NCBI RefSeq assembly: GCF_025698545.1
Contig: NC_068567.1
Location: 60,834,705-60,898,704, forward strand
From: Gossypium raimondii
Lineage: Eukaryota; Streptophyta; Magnoliopsida; Malvales; Malvaceae
Direction of reading: 5' to 3'
Length of the DNA stretch: 64,000 nt
Under the pieces are notes generated by a model, which saw nothing but the letters and a program-made list of their open reading frames with translations, was not told the origin of the DNA and ran no database searches. Of the stretch, positions 24,099 through 37,278 are shown piece after piece. Position 1 is the stretch's first letter; each line of letters starts with the position of its first letter. A program made the translations under genes and the position numbers.

Positions 24099-26776
24099 GG
24101 AGTGTCCCAAAGGAACTGATCAACCCTCAACAATAAACATATTTAAATTTTGATTTGCATCGTTTTAAACATGCTACCCGTCATATTCAAGTTAACATTA
24201 ATACTCAAATGAATAGGATAGCCTTACTAATACGATACTTTAAAAATCCAATCAAAATATTTTAAAACCCCTATTCTTATAAATGAGTTTTTAACCTAAA
24301 ATTTCAAAAAATTTAAAACCTCATATTTCTTACCCTTAAACGAATGATTCACTCCAACATAAATGATTCAAACTAAAATTTAATTTCAATACGCAATTGC
24401 CTTTTACAAATTTGTTTGGGGTTATAATCAAAGGAAAGAAAAAGGGCATGCAATTTATTAATGGAAAGCCATGGACCAAGGCAAACATTTGAGGCATGAC
24501 ATGAACCAAACAATGTACTTACTTTTGGGTTGAAATTATGTAAGTACTAGACACGTTGATTGTTTAGGTCAAATGGGTATTTTGCTACCATGTGTTTAAT
24601 TAAAGTTGGAAACTTTAGGCTTATTTTTTCATGTCTGATTTAGCTAATTAGTGAAATTAAGGATAAAGCAACATGTGGAAGAATAGTACCCATTTGAGAG
24701 AATGAGAACAAAAAGAAAATGAAATTAAACTTATCCACAAGAAAATCAAAATTTATTAATTAATTTTGAAGTCAGTTTTCGTGTTCATGTGATTTTACTT
24801 GCCTTTTCGAGCTCTTTCCTTTTATGGTTCACAATCTTTTGAGTTTTAAATGGATGTATTGTTTCCGGATACGGTTTATATAATTTGGTATTTGAGTTTA
24901 ATATTCTTTTAGTGTAGTATTTATGTTATTGTTATGGTGTTCATCATTACTGACTCGTTATCCAATTAAGGCTGACCTGATTCTCTTACTTTATGGCCAA
25001 GTCGAATAGTTCACATCTAATGGGTTTGTGCTATCATGCAGGCGAACACATACTCAGGGAGTACGTGTTGATCTTACAATAGGATGTGTGCTGGTATGCA
25101 CGGGGACCTACCTAGTACGTCACATCCAGAGACCGTGCCATATAAATAGGAAAATTGGCCTCCATGATGAGGGGACTCACGAAACACCCAACAGTTGTAC
25201 AAAAAAGCCATATATATTAAATTCCGATTTTAGAGTTGATTTGATTTAAAAAATTAAATAGAAAATTAAAAAAAATCACAATTAACATTGAATTTATTCT
25301 GTTAAAAAAATTCACAATTAGCATTGAATTTATTCTGTTAACATGATAATAGCAGGTTTCATCCCCTCAATTATCAATAGTTTAATTTAAGCCTTCTGTG
25401 AATAAATAAAATATATGATCTTTAATTGATATTTAAAATGGAATAAATACAATATATGTGAAATTAGAAAAATTCATTATCCTTATATCAAATAATTTAT
25501 TTTAGATTATGATAAGATTACTTATATTTCAACTTTATCTGGATTTTAAATTTGTATCAATACCTAATCCATCGGTTTCCTAGGTTTTCGAATCATGAAT
25601 ATATGGTACCCACAGTTCCTCTTGAACCCATAAATATTATAATTAATTAGATCAGTTTTCAAACCTAATAATAAATCGAGTCTCGGACAAATAAATAATT
25701 TCTTTTATATACAATTTTCAAATGACGAATGATATTAGTAATTTTTACGTTTGTAGAAGTTTATGTGATTATTAATTAAATATTTAATAATTTTATATAT
25801 TTTTCTGTCGTATTATAATTTTTAATACATTACCGACTTGATATATACATTATTTATATTATATTATTATATATTATCATCAATTTAATTGAGATTAAAT
25901 CTTTACTGTCGGAGCTCAAACTTAACTTATATTTTAAACGGATTTATTTTTTAAGGTTGGGTCGAATTTTTTAAGAATTATAATAAAATCTTACAACAAA
26001 ATTCTATCATATTTATTATTGATTTTGTTCCTTTCTAGATTTGATATTTTCGAGAGAATTCGACTTACTTCCTTTTCACAACTTTTTCTTGAAAGAGACC
26101 AACATTTTCTGGTTTCTTTTATGTTTTATATTATTTATTTATGTTTCGAATAAATATTAAAATTATGCATAAATTCTGATTTAGTGTAAGTATATATATT
26201 AAATTTTGATTGTGGTTCAAATATATTTTTATTTAATTGTGTATAATTAAAGAAAGAGTATATTATTTTTATATTTAATAAATATAATTATTTAGATCAT
26301 ATTTGACTTTATTTTATAAAATTCTCAGGTTATAAAAGTATAATATATTAATACTATTACTAAGTACTGAGATTTAGTTTATATTTTAATAAAATTTACG
26401 AATGTGACCAAAGGTGAATCCAATTTTTTCTAGGAGGGCTGGAATTTAATTATAATTTTTTATAGATCAAACTACGAGTTTATTATGTATTAATTTATAA
26501 TTTTATCATTTTTGAATGGAATGAACATAAACTAGTTAATTTTATGGGGATAAATAAAGTGTATTTTTACTATATATTAATTTATAATTTCTTTATTTAT
26601 AAGAGGACTAAAGTGGAAAAAGAAATCATTTTTGGGTAGCAAGGGACCTGCTAAGAATTGAATCCCTTGTAATAATTAGGTAACCTATTAAAAATGGTGT
26701 TGTAATAACTGAAATATATAATTGTCAAAAGTACCGGTTAAGTTGAATGTATTAACTTTTAATATTTTATAAGTAT
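24099..26776. other. AT-rich intergenic DNA
   Basis: No gene is visible. A short direct duplication lies at about 25277-25340 (CACAATTARCATTGAATTTA, about 46-base period), with a related sequence at 41.43 kb. A less AT-rich patch at 25028-25200 includes CATATAAATAGG but no supported ORF. Confidence 0.4.
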
Positions 26777-27236
26777 AATGATGTATTTGGTCCTTCAACT
26801 TTACAGAAAAAAATCATTTTAGCCCTCTATTTTATTTCTTGTCTCTTTCAGCTTTTGAACTTGCATTGTTTGTCAAATCACTCCAAAAAGGATAAAAAAG
26901 TTAACGTCTATTAACTTTGTTGATGTGGCATCCATGTGGATGCCCAAGTGTATGTCACGTTAATAATTAATTAAAATTTAAAAATTAAAAACATTTTTTA
27001 TATTTTGATACTTTTTAAATATTATTTTAGAACTTTTATATTTAAAAAATTAATTAATTGCTATCGTGGTATCCATGTGTATGCCACATCAGCAAAGTTA
27101 ACATATATTAATTTTTCCATCAATTTTGGGATAATTCGACAAACAACACAAGTTTAATGATTAAAAGAGGCGAAAAATTAAATGGAGAACTAAAATGACT
27201 TTTTGTAAAGTTGAAGGGTCAAATAAGTCATGATGT
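26777..27236. repeat. Foldback MITE, about 460 bp
   Basis: The left end (TTTGGTCCTTCAACTTTACA.., TTAACTTTGTTGATGTGGCA) is matched in reverse by the right end (TGCCACATCAGCAAAGTTAA.., TGTAAAGTTGAAGGGTCAAA). Arms of about 170 bases surround an AT-rich centre. Confidence 0.75.
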
Positions 27237-27264
27237 CTATTTTGTATTATATGTTAAAAATTTA

Positions 27265-27374
27265 TTATACGTTATCTTCCTATTTATAGGTTAGAGAGGG
27301 GCTATGGGTGATTCTAGATATTATATAAAAAAAGAACAAATATTATCAGAACTTATATAAAATTATTAAAAAAA
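27265..27374 (+). repeat. SINE-like repeat, copy 2 (5'-truncated)
   Basis: It begins at GTTATCTTCCTATTTATAGG and continues GGGGCTATGGGTGATTCTAG with an A-rich tail, matching the 3' half of the 2.25 kb copy. Both tRNA-like boxes are missing, as in 5'-truncated retroposons. Confidence 0.6.
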
Positions 27375-28172
27375 CACTATTATATATAATATCTAAATTG
27401 ATAATATTATTAATTCGTCAAAACAAGTTAAGCATCCAGCTGATTCAACATGGTTTTTGGGATTTTCATGTTACTTCGACTATGTGATAGAAGAACAATA
27501 AAGTGGTGTTTGATTTACAGAATGTAATTTACTTACGATAACATGATTATCAGTATGTAAAATTATTTTGCACATTATACGACATACTTCATTACTCTAA
27601 TTGATGCATTTAGGTGGAATGTAAAATTAACTAGAAACATATTTTACCCAATTATCCTTGTTATAGAATTAGTTCTTTTAAACAATTTTAGGTCTTTGAA
27701 TATTTTTCGGTTTCAAATTATGATAATTTATTAAATTTATTTTTATTACACTTTGATTTTAACATCTAATTCAGTTAAATAATGATTGAATACTTTTTCG
27801 AATAATTCAAATTATTTTAGAGAATTTTATATTAATATTCACGTATTAGTAATATATTAATTATCGATACTTGTATTTATCTTAAATTGGTATCAAATAA
27901 TTTATGTTTCATTTTATCAAAATTTCGATATATTTCGACACGTTTCGTTCTCGTATTCTCATGATTTTTTTTATATAGACAATAATTTCAAATATATATA
28001 TTATAATGATTAAAAATTCAGACATATTTTTACATTATATTGGGACAAAATAACATGAGGGTAATCACCAATTAATAATCAATTACCGACATTTCGACCA
28101 ATTGGACGGCTCAGATGTGAACTGTTTGACCGCAGTTCAGAACTCTCTCGATTTGAGCCACCAGATTGAAGG
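27375..28172. other. AT-rich intergenic DNA
   Basis: No ORF, RNA gene or clear repeat was seen. Confidence 0.4.
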
Positions 28173-28385
28173 CACGTGTTCGATCATGATCATCGTTTAT
28201 AGTGACTTTTCACTTCAGCGATGTCTTCTCACTGATTATGACGTCACATATATTTTTTAATGGGTGAAAATTATCTAGTGGGCCTTTGGATCACCAAAAG
28301 CTAGTGCTCTCTACAGTCGAGAAGCTACCACGTGTTGGGTCAGTACTTATTGGGTCCACCGTATTAGAATATGACTTTACGTGGC
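28173..28385. promoter_or_regulatory. Cluster of ACGT-core (bZIP/bHLH) sites without a gene
   Basis: CACGTG at 28173-28178, TGACGTCA at 28239-28246, CACGTG at 28329-28334 and ACGTGGC at 28379-28385 lie within 213 bases of less AT-rich DNA. No convincing coding sequence follows; a MITE begins about 270 bases downstream. Confidence 0.4.
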
Positions 28386-28654
28386 ATGGGTCCGGCCTGA
28401 TCTGGTTGGTTAAACGAAAAGATCATAACGGCGCGAACATGTGAGCTGTGATGCACCGCCGTATCAATGCATGGGTCCCATTATCAAGCCCCTCCGCGTT
28501 AATTCAATCTCGAAAAGACAGTCCTGCCCCTGTACTTTCCATTTTAGTGTTGTTACGTCCTTACAAAGGTATACCATTTTTTTTAATCATGCTTTACAAT
28601 TGAGTTACATTATTAAAAAAATTATGAGTTATTCTTATTTGAGTTAATTGCATC

Positions 28655-29105
28655 TGACATCCTCATATTATGATTTTCATTTCAAATCAGTCTTTAAACT
28701 TTAAAATATTCTAAAAGCATCCTAAAACTATCGATGTTATATTAATCAAGTCCTTTTATTATTAAAGCAATTAATGTAATCATTATATGACATGCCAAAT
28801 CTTATGTGACATAATTTAAAATGAAATTTTTAAAGAAAAGTAAAACATAGCTGCGTAACTTTTAAAAGTTAACTAAAAATAAAGTAAAACCGAAAAAGAG
28901 AAAGTGAACGATGTAGCATTTTAAAAGTTTCAAAAACCTCAAAATTAAGAATTTTAAACTATGTCACATAAGATCTAACATCTTATTTAAAGGTTAAGTT
29001 AATGATTTTAATAATGTAAGGACTTTATTGATATAACCTTGATAGTTTAGGAATGTAATTAGAATGTTCTAAAGTTTGAGGAGCGTTTAGAATAAAGGTT
29101 ATTCT
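28655..29105. repeat. Degenerate foldback MITE
   Basis: The left arm (AAACTTTAAAATATTCTAAA, AAACTATCGATGTTATATTA) is the inverse of the right arm (TGATATAACCTTGATAGTTT, GAATGTTCTAAAGTTTGAGG). Confidence 0.65.
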
Positions 29106-29365
29106 TTTCATTTTTAAGGTAAATTATTATCTAAAGAAATTTCTTTTATTTATTCCAATAAAATATTGATTTATCTCAAGAGTTTATTAATTTGTATAAA
29201 AATTAATGACTTAGATGTATGATTGCGAATTTTTTTTTAATTTTTAGCTCGACCGACATTGTTCTTATTGCAAATTTTTGGATGACATATGTTCAAACGT
29301 GCTTAAGTGATGTAATATCTTCCACTTTAGTAATAGGAGGGTTATGGTTAATTTAATAATTGGAT

Positions 29366-29530
29366 AAAAATAGCCGATTGACATGGGTATTGTTGCCAAT
29401 GCAAGAGGGCGTGAGTTCGAATGCTAAAAGCGCATTATCTTCCTATTTATGGGTTAGGGAGGGACTATGTGTAGTTTTAGACATTGTGTCAAAAAGAGCA
29501 TATATGACCAGAACCTATGAGCAGATAGGC
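29366..29530 (+). repeat. SINE-like repeat, copy 3
   Basis: Box A-like TAGCCGATTG (29371-29380) and box B AGTTCGAATGC (29414-29424) are 43 bases apart. The body GGGTTAGGGAGGGACTATGT and tail AAAAAGAGC..AGAACCTATGA match the other copies. Confidence 0.6.
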
Positions 29531-30267
29531 ATTGTGTATTAATCTCTCTACTGTGCTAAATTTTGGGACTTAATATTTATACTTTAATGTGGCATAATTT
29601 ATTGCGCCCACTATTACAATGTTATTAGTAACATTGCTAAATGCTGCCATTATCCAATTGACATGTAAATTTATTATTGGTTGAATATGATTAAATAGAT
29701 TTCCACGTGTCTTTGACTAAGAGATCGAATAAATATAAAAGAAATGCATCATTAATTTGGTGACAACAACTAATGATGCTATCAATTTGGACCTATTAAT
29801 AATATTATAAACGTCGAAAAATCAATCATGTTAAATTAAAGGATGATTATTTCTCAAATTTCAACATTGTAAAAGGAGTAAAACCATAATTAGACCGTAA
29901 AAATATAAAAAGAAATCCTGGATTAATTAAATAACATTAGGTGTATTTTTGGTCATAGCATTAGGTTGCCTTATTTATGTTTACTTCTTTAAATTAGATA
30001 TGGAAGTCAAAATGATCATAAAGTACTCCTTCTTTGGATTATTTATGTGATTAAGTGGATAAAATGTTATGATTAAAAATAATTTAAGATATTTTTTGAA
30101 TGGACCGACCAAATAGGATATGTGATTTATATGTTTGGCATTGTTAGGCAAATTATATATGTTTTGCAAGTAATTAATAATTTTAGACGTAAAAAAGAAA
30201 ATAAAAAAAATTGTAATAGAAGACAGTACAAAACATATAAACATTTGATGAGAGAGATGGGGTTTTT
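29531..30267. other. AT-rich intergenic DNA
   Basis: Nothing beyond AT-rich sequence and chance ORFs. Confidence 0.4.
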
Positions 30268-30648
30268 GGTAAAAATACCATGGAAGCCCTTGTATTAGGA
30301 GTTATAAATTGCATTTTACTCTGTCTACTAAAAAGATTGGTAAATTAGTCCCTGTATATTATATCAAAGAGCAAACTAGTTATTTTGTTAAAAATTTCAT
30401 CCATTTCTACTGTTAGAAAACTGGTGTCCTTATATATCAGCATAAGGTACACGTGGCAAGTCACATGGAACAGTTTGGTTATTCCATCAACTACACCAAT
30501 TTTTAACAGTAAAATGGATTACATCTTTAATAGAAAAGACTAGTTTGCTCTTTAGTTTAACCTACAAGACTAGTTTGCTCACTTTTTTAGTAAACGGGAC
30601 AAAATGCAATCTGGCTTCTAGTACAGGGTCTCCATAATAATTTTATCT
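30268..30648. repeat. Foldback MITE, about 380 bp
   Basis: Left end ATTGCATTTTACTCTGTCTA.. and right end ..GTAAACGGGACAAAATGCAA are inverted copies. Inner arms CATCCATTTCTACTGTTAGA and TTTTTAACAGTAAAATGGAT also pair. This 'lack-of-data' style phrase set is a common MITE type in Malvaceae (recollection, not tested). Confidence 0.75.
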
Positions 30649-30699
30649 GGAGTTTATTTTGAATAAAATAGGCTATCATTAATGAAGGGGATTTCATAT

Positions 30700-33195
30700 A
30701 TTTTTAATAAAATTTGAGTCATTTGATACCTATTTCAATGCTACTACACAAACTTAACATTTTGTACACAATTGGCCAACTTTACTTGCACGAAAATACT
30801 TCAACACATACCATTCAAATGCAATTAACCACAATTTATTTCATATAAACTTATATCACTTGTTCAACCATTAAACATATCATTTCAATATCATAGCATA
30901 CACATCAAGTAATTATCCAATTGCCAAACATTTACCTATATCAAGTCTTCTTGAAACATACATATTTACATCCAGATATGCCATTTCAATTGTCATAAAC
31001 ATATCACAAAAATGTTTACTACAACATTCACATTCATTTAGGCATTAAATTTTTCAAAATCATGCTTTAGATAGGTTTCAAGAAATATCCCACAATCAAA
31101 GATAACATAGACAGAACACATATATACATGCCACAATTTCGGACTTAAAACATTTGAAAAGCTATCGATTCGAAAACGAGATAGTGTGAGCTTCTGAACA
31201 ATCCGCCTGATATATTCCACAAAGTGACAATGCACAAGGAAAGAGGAAACATTGGAGTAAGCACATTGAATGCTTAGTAAGTTTATATGAAAAGCTACCG
31301 ATTCGAAAACAGGAGTTTGAGCTTCTGAACGATCCGTCTAACATATTCTACAAAGTGACAATGTACAAGGAAAAGGGAAACATCGAAGTAAGCATATTGA
31401 ATGCTTAGTAAGTCCATATGAAATTTACTTAGCTTACCTTAACAATTCAATAAGCTAATCATCTAACACAATGGCAATCAATATGACATTCTTTGACATA
31501 TCTTGAAACAACTATCACATAACATCATATACAACCAATAGGTTAGTTCATTTGTATATCAAGTTCAATAGATTAGAAATCATAAATCACATTTCTATTT
31601 GAAATCATCTATCATTCAATCTATATTCAATTACTTTTAATATTTCCATTTTTATTAAGTTAAAGTTTCACCTAAGAGAACCTTAGAAAATAGAACTTGG
31701 ATACACGGGACTATATTGCTTACACAAGTTGACAAAGATCAAGGTTGCTTATACAAGTTGACGATATAAACGGATTTGCTCACACAAGTTGACATCGTAT
31801 CGATGTTACTAATCTAGGCTAAACCAACAATACATATAAACCAAGAATCCACAACAAATGTTGGATCTCATATCATCATGTAAATCTTTGATCGATTTCG
31901 TATTTAACCCTAATGGCATGCTATACGTATCCTAATCTTTTACTAAGTTCATATGGCCATCATAATCGTAATCGTATCATTTCAAATCCTGTATCAATAA
32001 ACACATGCCATAAAAATCTTGTAAACATTCCATGTCAATTTTGGTATCTTGTACCTATTCATAATAACCATAATTTTCCTACTTTGCAATTTAGTCCAAT
32101 TGATGCCAGATTCATCCATTTCATAATAATCTAAATTATATAACAAATTAAACATAATTCAACACAGCAATCAAACAAAATAGTAAGTTCCACATGAACT
32201 TACCTACAAAAACATCAAACAACCAACTCTTCAAGGACTAATAAATAATTTTACTTTTCCTCGATTATCTTGGTTTGATTCAATTCTCGATCTATACAAT
32301 TATTCAATTCAATTTATCAATACCAAACATTTTATAACATTCTATTATATGTATGAACCAATTTAATTTCATTGTCTAATGCCCCTAAAGTTTTTTATTT
32401 TATTCAATTTAGTCCCTAAAAGCGTAATTGTCATAACTTTCAATTTTGAGCTTCAATTTTAAAAACAATCTCAATTACATCCTTTTAGGACCCTCTACTA
32501 TCTATAATTACATAAATTTTTCATCAAATATTCAATTTATACACTTTAGTCCTTTTTGACAAAACTAGCAATTTAAACTTAACAAAACCCTTTTTCACAT
32601 CTAAGCTTAAAATCTATCAATTTAGTATTAATTTCTTTAAGAAATAAACAATGAAAACTTTCAAAAATTGGAATAGTTTTGCAGATTGGTACATGGGCTA
32701 GCTAAATCAAGCTCCCATAACCTCAAAAATATAAAAATTACAAGAAAAAGACTTAATTGAACTTACCTAATTCTTATCAAAAGTTTGAAAGCTTCAAACC
32801 CTATTTCTTTCTATTTGCTATGGTGAGGAAAAGATGATAAGCAAAATGGTTTTATTTTTATTTTAATTCAACATATATTCTATGTTTAAACTTAATAAAT
32901 CTTAATTAATTAATTAATTAATTAATTAAACATTAAACTAAATTAACAAAACTTAGTGGATTTCACCTTTATCCACCACTATTTGACCAATTAGAAATAG
33001 TCTAATTACTCATCTGGTACTTTGGCGATAAAACTTTTACAATTTTGTCCCTATACCTTAATTAACTATCAATTCAAAAAAATTACTAGACCAAATTTTA
33101 ATAACCTTTATACTAGCCTCGTAAATATGCTCAAACTACGGAAATGGGGTTCCAAAATCGTTGTTTTTGACACCACTGAAAATCGGGCTGTTACA
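30700..33195 (-). repeat. Minus-strand gypsy LTR relic with internal tandem repeats
   Basis: Read on the minus strand it starts TGTAACAGCCCGATTTTCAG at 33195, the usual start of long gypsy LTRs. It holds a 133-base tandem duplication (31156-31288 and 31289-31420) and a shorter triplicate with TACACAAGTTGAC at about 31717-31800. A (TTAA)n tract is at about 32901-32930. The far (left) end is uncertain. Confidence 0.55.
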
Positions 33196-34570
33196 TGACT
33201 ATTCTTGGCACATAATGTTGTAACTAGTCACATGTCAACATTAACATCCAAATAGGTTAGACACACTTACATATCATGAATAACATCACCTAACACCAAA
33301 GTACTTACATGCCACTTATCAAGTTACAAACATATACCATTATGTATTCAATATATTTTCAAGCTTTCTCATTTCAATTAAAATATATACTGCCTGATGG
33401 AAGTCTAGTAAAATAGACTCAGATACTCGAGTGAACTAGGTTGCTAGTTTGAGCTAAACTTATATCAAGTTACCCGTCTGGGCTAAACCTATGTCACGTA
33501 TTACCCGAGAGTTTGCGACTAATGTTAAATCTCGTTACCCGAGGATATGCAACAAAGGCTAGATCTTATTATATTACCCAAGGGTCTGCAACGAATGCTA
33601 GATCTCGTTATATTACCTAAGGATCTACAAAAAGTGCTAAATCTCGTTATAATCTATACAAGCGCGCATATGACCCTATTGACATGCCAATTGTATCCTA
33701 ACCTTTTACTATGTGCACATGGGCATTCATTACACATATTATCATTACTATAGTTATTCACATTTACATATTTTACTCAGTTAATAATCACATCTTACAT
33801 TTCCATCTCATGAAATCATTCAAATTTTCTCATAACATCTCAATTCAATCCTTTACTAGTCATATATGCCAAATTCACTAGTGTTTTAAATTAGAATCAA
33901 ACATACATCTATCAAATTAAACTTAGCACACATATCAATCAAAAGAAATAGTAAATTTCATATGAACTTACCTGTTCAAAATATGAAATGAGTGGATGCT
34001 TCAGGGACTAATCCAAAATTTTAGCTTTTCCCCTATTTGCTCCACCTTGATCCAAATCTTGATTTATTAATGGCCGAGAGCTTCAAAAGCTTGGGAGGGT
34101 TTTCTTTTGCTTTAACAATGGTGGGCGATTTAAGATGGTGAGGAAGATGACAATTTTTCTCTTTCTTTCCACCAAAATTTGGTATTTATAGGTTAATTAA
34201 AGTTTAATTAATTTAACTAATCATATTTAGTTAACTTAACTAATTATTAATCATGTTAAATGAATATGCCATTATCATCCACTACTAGTTGATTAAAAAA
34301 TGGTTTGATTACCATTTTGGACCTTTGGTTAATTGCTCTTCAAGTCCTCAAACCTTTTTTCAATTAAAAATCTATAGAGATTGAACTTTTACAATTTAGT
34401 CCCTAGGCCTTAATTAACTATTAATTCAACAAAACTACTCGACCAATCTTTAATATATTTTTATACTAACTTCGTAAATATTCATATTTAATATTTACAG
34501 ACTTAATTTACTAAAACAAGATTCTAAAACTATATCTTTCAGTACCACTGAAAATCTGACCGTTGCAGTA
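33196..34570 (-). repeat. Second minus-strand LTR relic
   Basis: Its minus-strand start near 34570 (..GGTCAGATTTTCAGTGGTAC) resembles that of the LTR ending at 33195. It contains about three 45-base repeats at 33530-33655 (TTACCCGAGGATATGCAAC-type, ..GCTAGATCTCGTTATA). It interrupts the LINE relic to its right. Confidence 0.5.
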
Positions 34571-35490
34571 ACTTTATCCTGACTTATTTGCTTGACACTT
34601 TCATGCACTAGCTTGTTTCTCAACCACCACAACGCATGCATCACAACAAAAATAACTTGTCTAGAAACATCATTCCATGCTTCAAACATATATTATAACT
34701 AGGACCATAATGGGTTATTATCAGTGAATACCTAACAACTCCTAACTCTCTCTCATAAGACGACAATCCAAGATTACATGAGTTATGGTCTCCCTACCAT
34801 CTCCATACCTAGGAAACATAGCGTCAGAAGTGATTCTTTTGAGATATAAATTTTCCATAGTAGGAATAAAGTTGTTGTAAAATCTCCAAATTGTAATTTT
34901 AAGTTTCGATGATCTTATAATATGCCAAAGTAGATGATAGAAATTAGTAGCTTCTGTAGAGATACCATTATAACCCTCATTGATCGAGGGTGCCAACCTT
35001 GACACAAGCAGCTTGTATCCTCTTTTTATTGAATACTATTTGGTATTATCCAAATGCCAAACCAGCATATCTGGCACATTAGCATTTGCAATGGGCACAC
35101 AAATTTTTTCGAGCCTCGATCGGGTTAAAACTTGTAGATATTAGAATTAAGCTCCAAAACTTACTATTTGGTAGGAATAATTCAGAAACATAAATCATAT
35201 TTTTGATTTTAGGTGATTGTATTTTGTAAGAATTGTTGTGAGGAAGCCAATAATCATCCCATATCGATATAGAGGTACCATCTCCCACTCTCCATTTTAA
35301 TCCAGCATTAAGCAAACCTTTAGCACTCCATATGCTCCTCTATGTAAGGGATGGAGATATAGAAAATCTAAATTGGGGAAATACTTAGCTTTTAAAAATC
35401 TATCAACAAGAGAATTAGGCCAAATCCCAAAATCCAAGACCTCCTTTCTCCTTTAGAACACAAAGTTGAGGCCAAACGCCCCAGCATATA
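34571..35490 (-). pseudogene. LINE relic: zinc-binding RT region and RNase H linker
   Basis: On the minus strand: NSLVDRFLKAKYFPNLDFLY, then LLNAGLKWRVGDGTSISIWD (35079-35315), then the zf-RVT part ITIWRFYNNFIPTMENLYLK with HVILDC (34742-35005), then MHALWWLRNKLVHE (to 34571). These are the C-terminal blocks of plant LINE pol. Frames change between blocks. It is cut at about 34570 by the LTR relic. Confidence 0.75.
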
Positions 35491-35703
35491 CCTTATTTTT
35501 TGTGCGATATCTACCACCAGAACTTACTAATAACATTTTCTAAATCACCACAAAGCACCTTTAGTAGAAGAAAACAAGACATAACGTATGTAAGTCACGA
35601 CTGTAAAATTGACTTGATAAACATTTCCTTTCCACCTATGTTAATAGTCTTGAGCTCCAACTATCCACCCTCACCCGAAATCTATCCAATATTCCTTGAA
35701 AAG

Positions 35704-36081
35704 TGTTAGAATTAAGTGACCCGAATCATTATTTAAATAGAATACCGTGGTAAAATAAAATAAAAGTAAAATCCCTATAGAATTATACTTCTTTTATTTT
35801 ATTTAGAATAAGGTATTTTTAAACCCTATTAAACTTCATCTATTTGATATTGATTAGAATAAGGTGTTTCACTCCTATTAGAATATGGTTTTACAAGCCT
35901 ATAAATAGACATAGTCTACTCCTCTTGTAATTATTCGAATTCGACATAGTGAATTTTCTTCTCCTCTGCCAGTGGTTTTTCCCCGAAAGGGTTTCCACGT
36001 AAAATCTGTGTATTCTTTATTTTTATTTTTATTTCTATTTTCTTTGCGATATATTGTCATTACCAATATTCTATTTTTACA
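35704..36081 (+). mobile_element. Solo LTR of a Ty1/copia element
   Basis: The 378-base unit starts TGTTAGAA and ends TTTTTACA. It is flanked by a perfect direct repeat AAAAG (35699-35703 and 36082-36086), the 5 bp target duplication of an LTR insertion. It has a TATA-like CCTATAAATAG at about 35898-35908 and the U5-like GTGGTTTTTCCCCGAAAGGG with a TTTTTATTTTTATTTCTATT tract. No internal region is present, so it arose by LTR-LTR recombination. Confidence 0.8.
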
Positions 36082-36086
36082 AAAAG

Positions 36087-37150
36087 CAATATCTTTTGTT
36101 CCTCTCAACCATCGTAGGAAGCCTCAAACAACATTCAATGTTTCAACTCCACAAGTAAAATTAAAAAATTATCACATGTCTCGTTTATTTAACTTTTAGT
36201 TTTTTTTAAAAAAAAAACCAATTAAAAGATGTGATGATTTCTTAATCTTATGAAATTAAAAATGCTTGAATTGTCCTAAAATTTGACCTACATTAAATAT
36301 ATATAAGTTTTAAGATACCACTACCCTCGCAATTAGTCATTCCCATTGAAAATGGCTGACACTAAACTAACCATGATTTTCCTTTTCTTATTTATAATTA
36401 AACACAAATACGAATATTATAAACTGATTCTCAAATACTAAATCTTAACTTTTAAACCAAAATTATTGGAATCAGATGATCTGATCGATTGGATTAAAAA
36501 TCGATTGGTACATCAATTCGGATAAAAAGGTTGAATTAACCTTTGAGCGAACTGTTCAGAACAGATAAAATTCGAAAATCAAAATAAATAAACAACGGTT
36601 GAACTAGTTTTATAAATTTTTAAAATATTTAAAATATTTTTATGAACTTTGATTTGTTTATGTAGTTATTGTTGGATTGATGATCAAACCAAACAGATGA
36701 TCAGATCAATCAACACCGATTCAATTTTAAAATATTAAAATTAAATATAATTAAATTCTAAAACCTCAATAATAAATATATTATTTACAAATCAATAAAA
36801 ATTAAATGCAATAATAATACGCATTACATTACACTTCAAAAAGAATTTAAATTCAAGTTTTGGAGACATATTTTAAAAAAAATCACAACTTACCCAAAAG
36901 TATGAACCCAAAAATCTAAACTTTAATCTTAAATCTAATATATGAAAAAAAAAAGTATTTTGTGGCTGAAATTTGTCACTAGAATTTAATGTTTTTAAAA
37001 GTCAAACCCTGGAGCCTCTTCTATTAATGGTCAATTTATTGATCCTTATCAAGAAATGGAGTAATTTCTAGGAGCCACCTCTGCTTTTCCAACTCTAAAA
37101 AAGTTGAAAAAAAAGGAATATAATTGTCCTTATCCATCAATTTACCCCTC
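36087..37150. other. Intergenic DNA upstream of CYP707A
   Basis: A degenerate repeat at about 36470-36740 (GATCGATTGGATTAAAAATC, then GATCAGATCAATCAACACCG) belongs to the dispersed family also at 8.8 and 54.5 kb. Otherwise AT-rich. Confidence 0.4.
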
Positions 37151-37161
37151 AAAAATTTCAC

Positions 37162-37168
37162 TATATAA
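37162..37168 (+). promoter_or_regulatory. TATA box of CYP707A
   Basis: TATATAA lies 117 bases upstream of the start codon, followed by a CT-rich leader. Confidence 0.65.
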
Positions 37169-37278
37169 TTCCCCACAAACTATCTCACCCTTTCCCCATT
37201 GCTCTCATCATCACAACAGGATCCCCCCTCACCATTCCATTAATCTCCTTTCATTGCTAGCTCTCATCTTTTTTAGCT

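Noticed and set aside
25028..25249. 73-codon ORF rich in Arg, His and Cys
   Set aside because: It lies in repeat-like sequence without a recognised domain.
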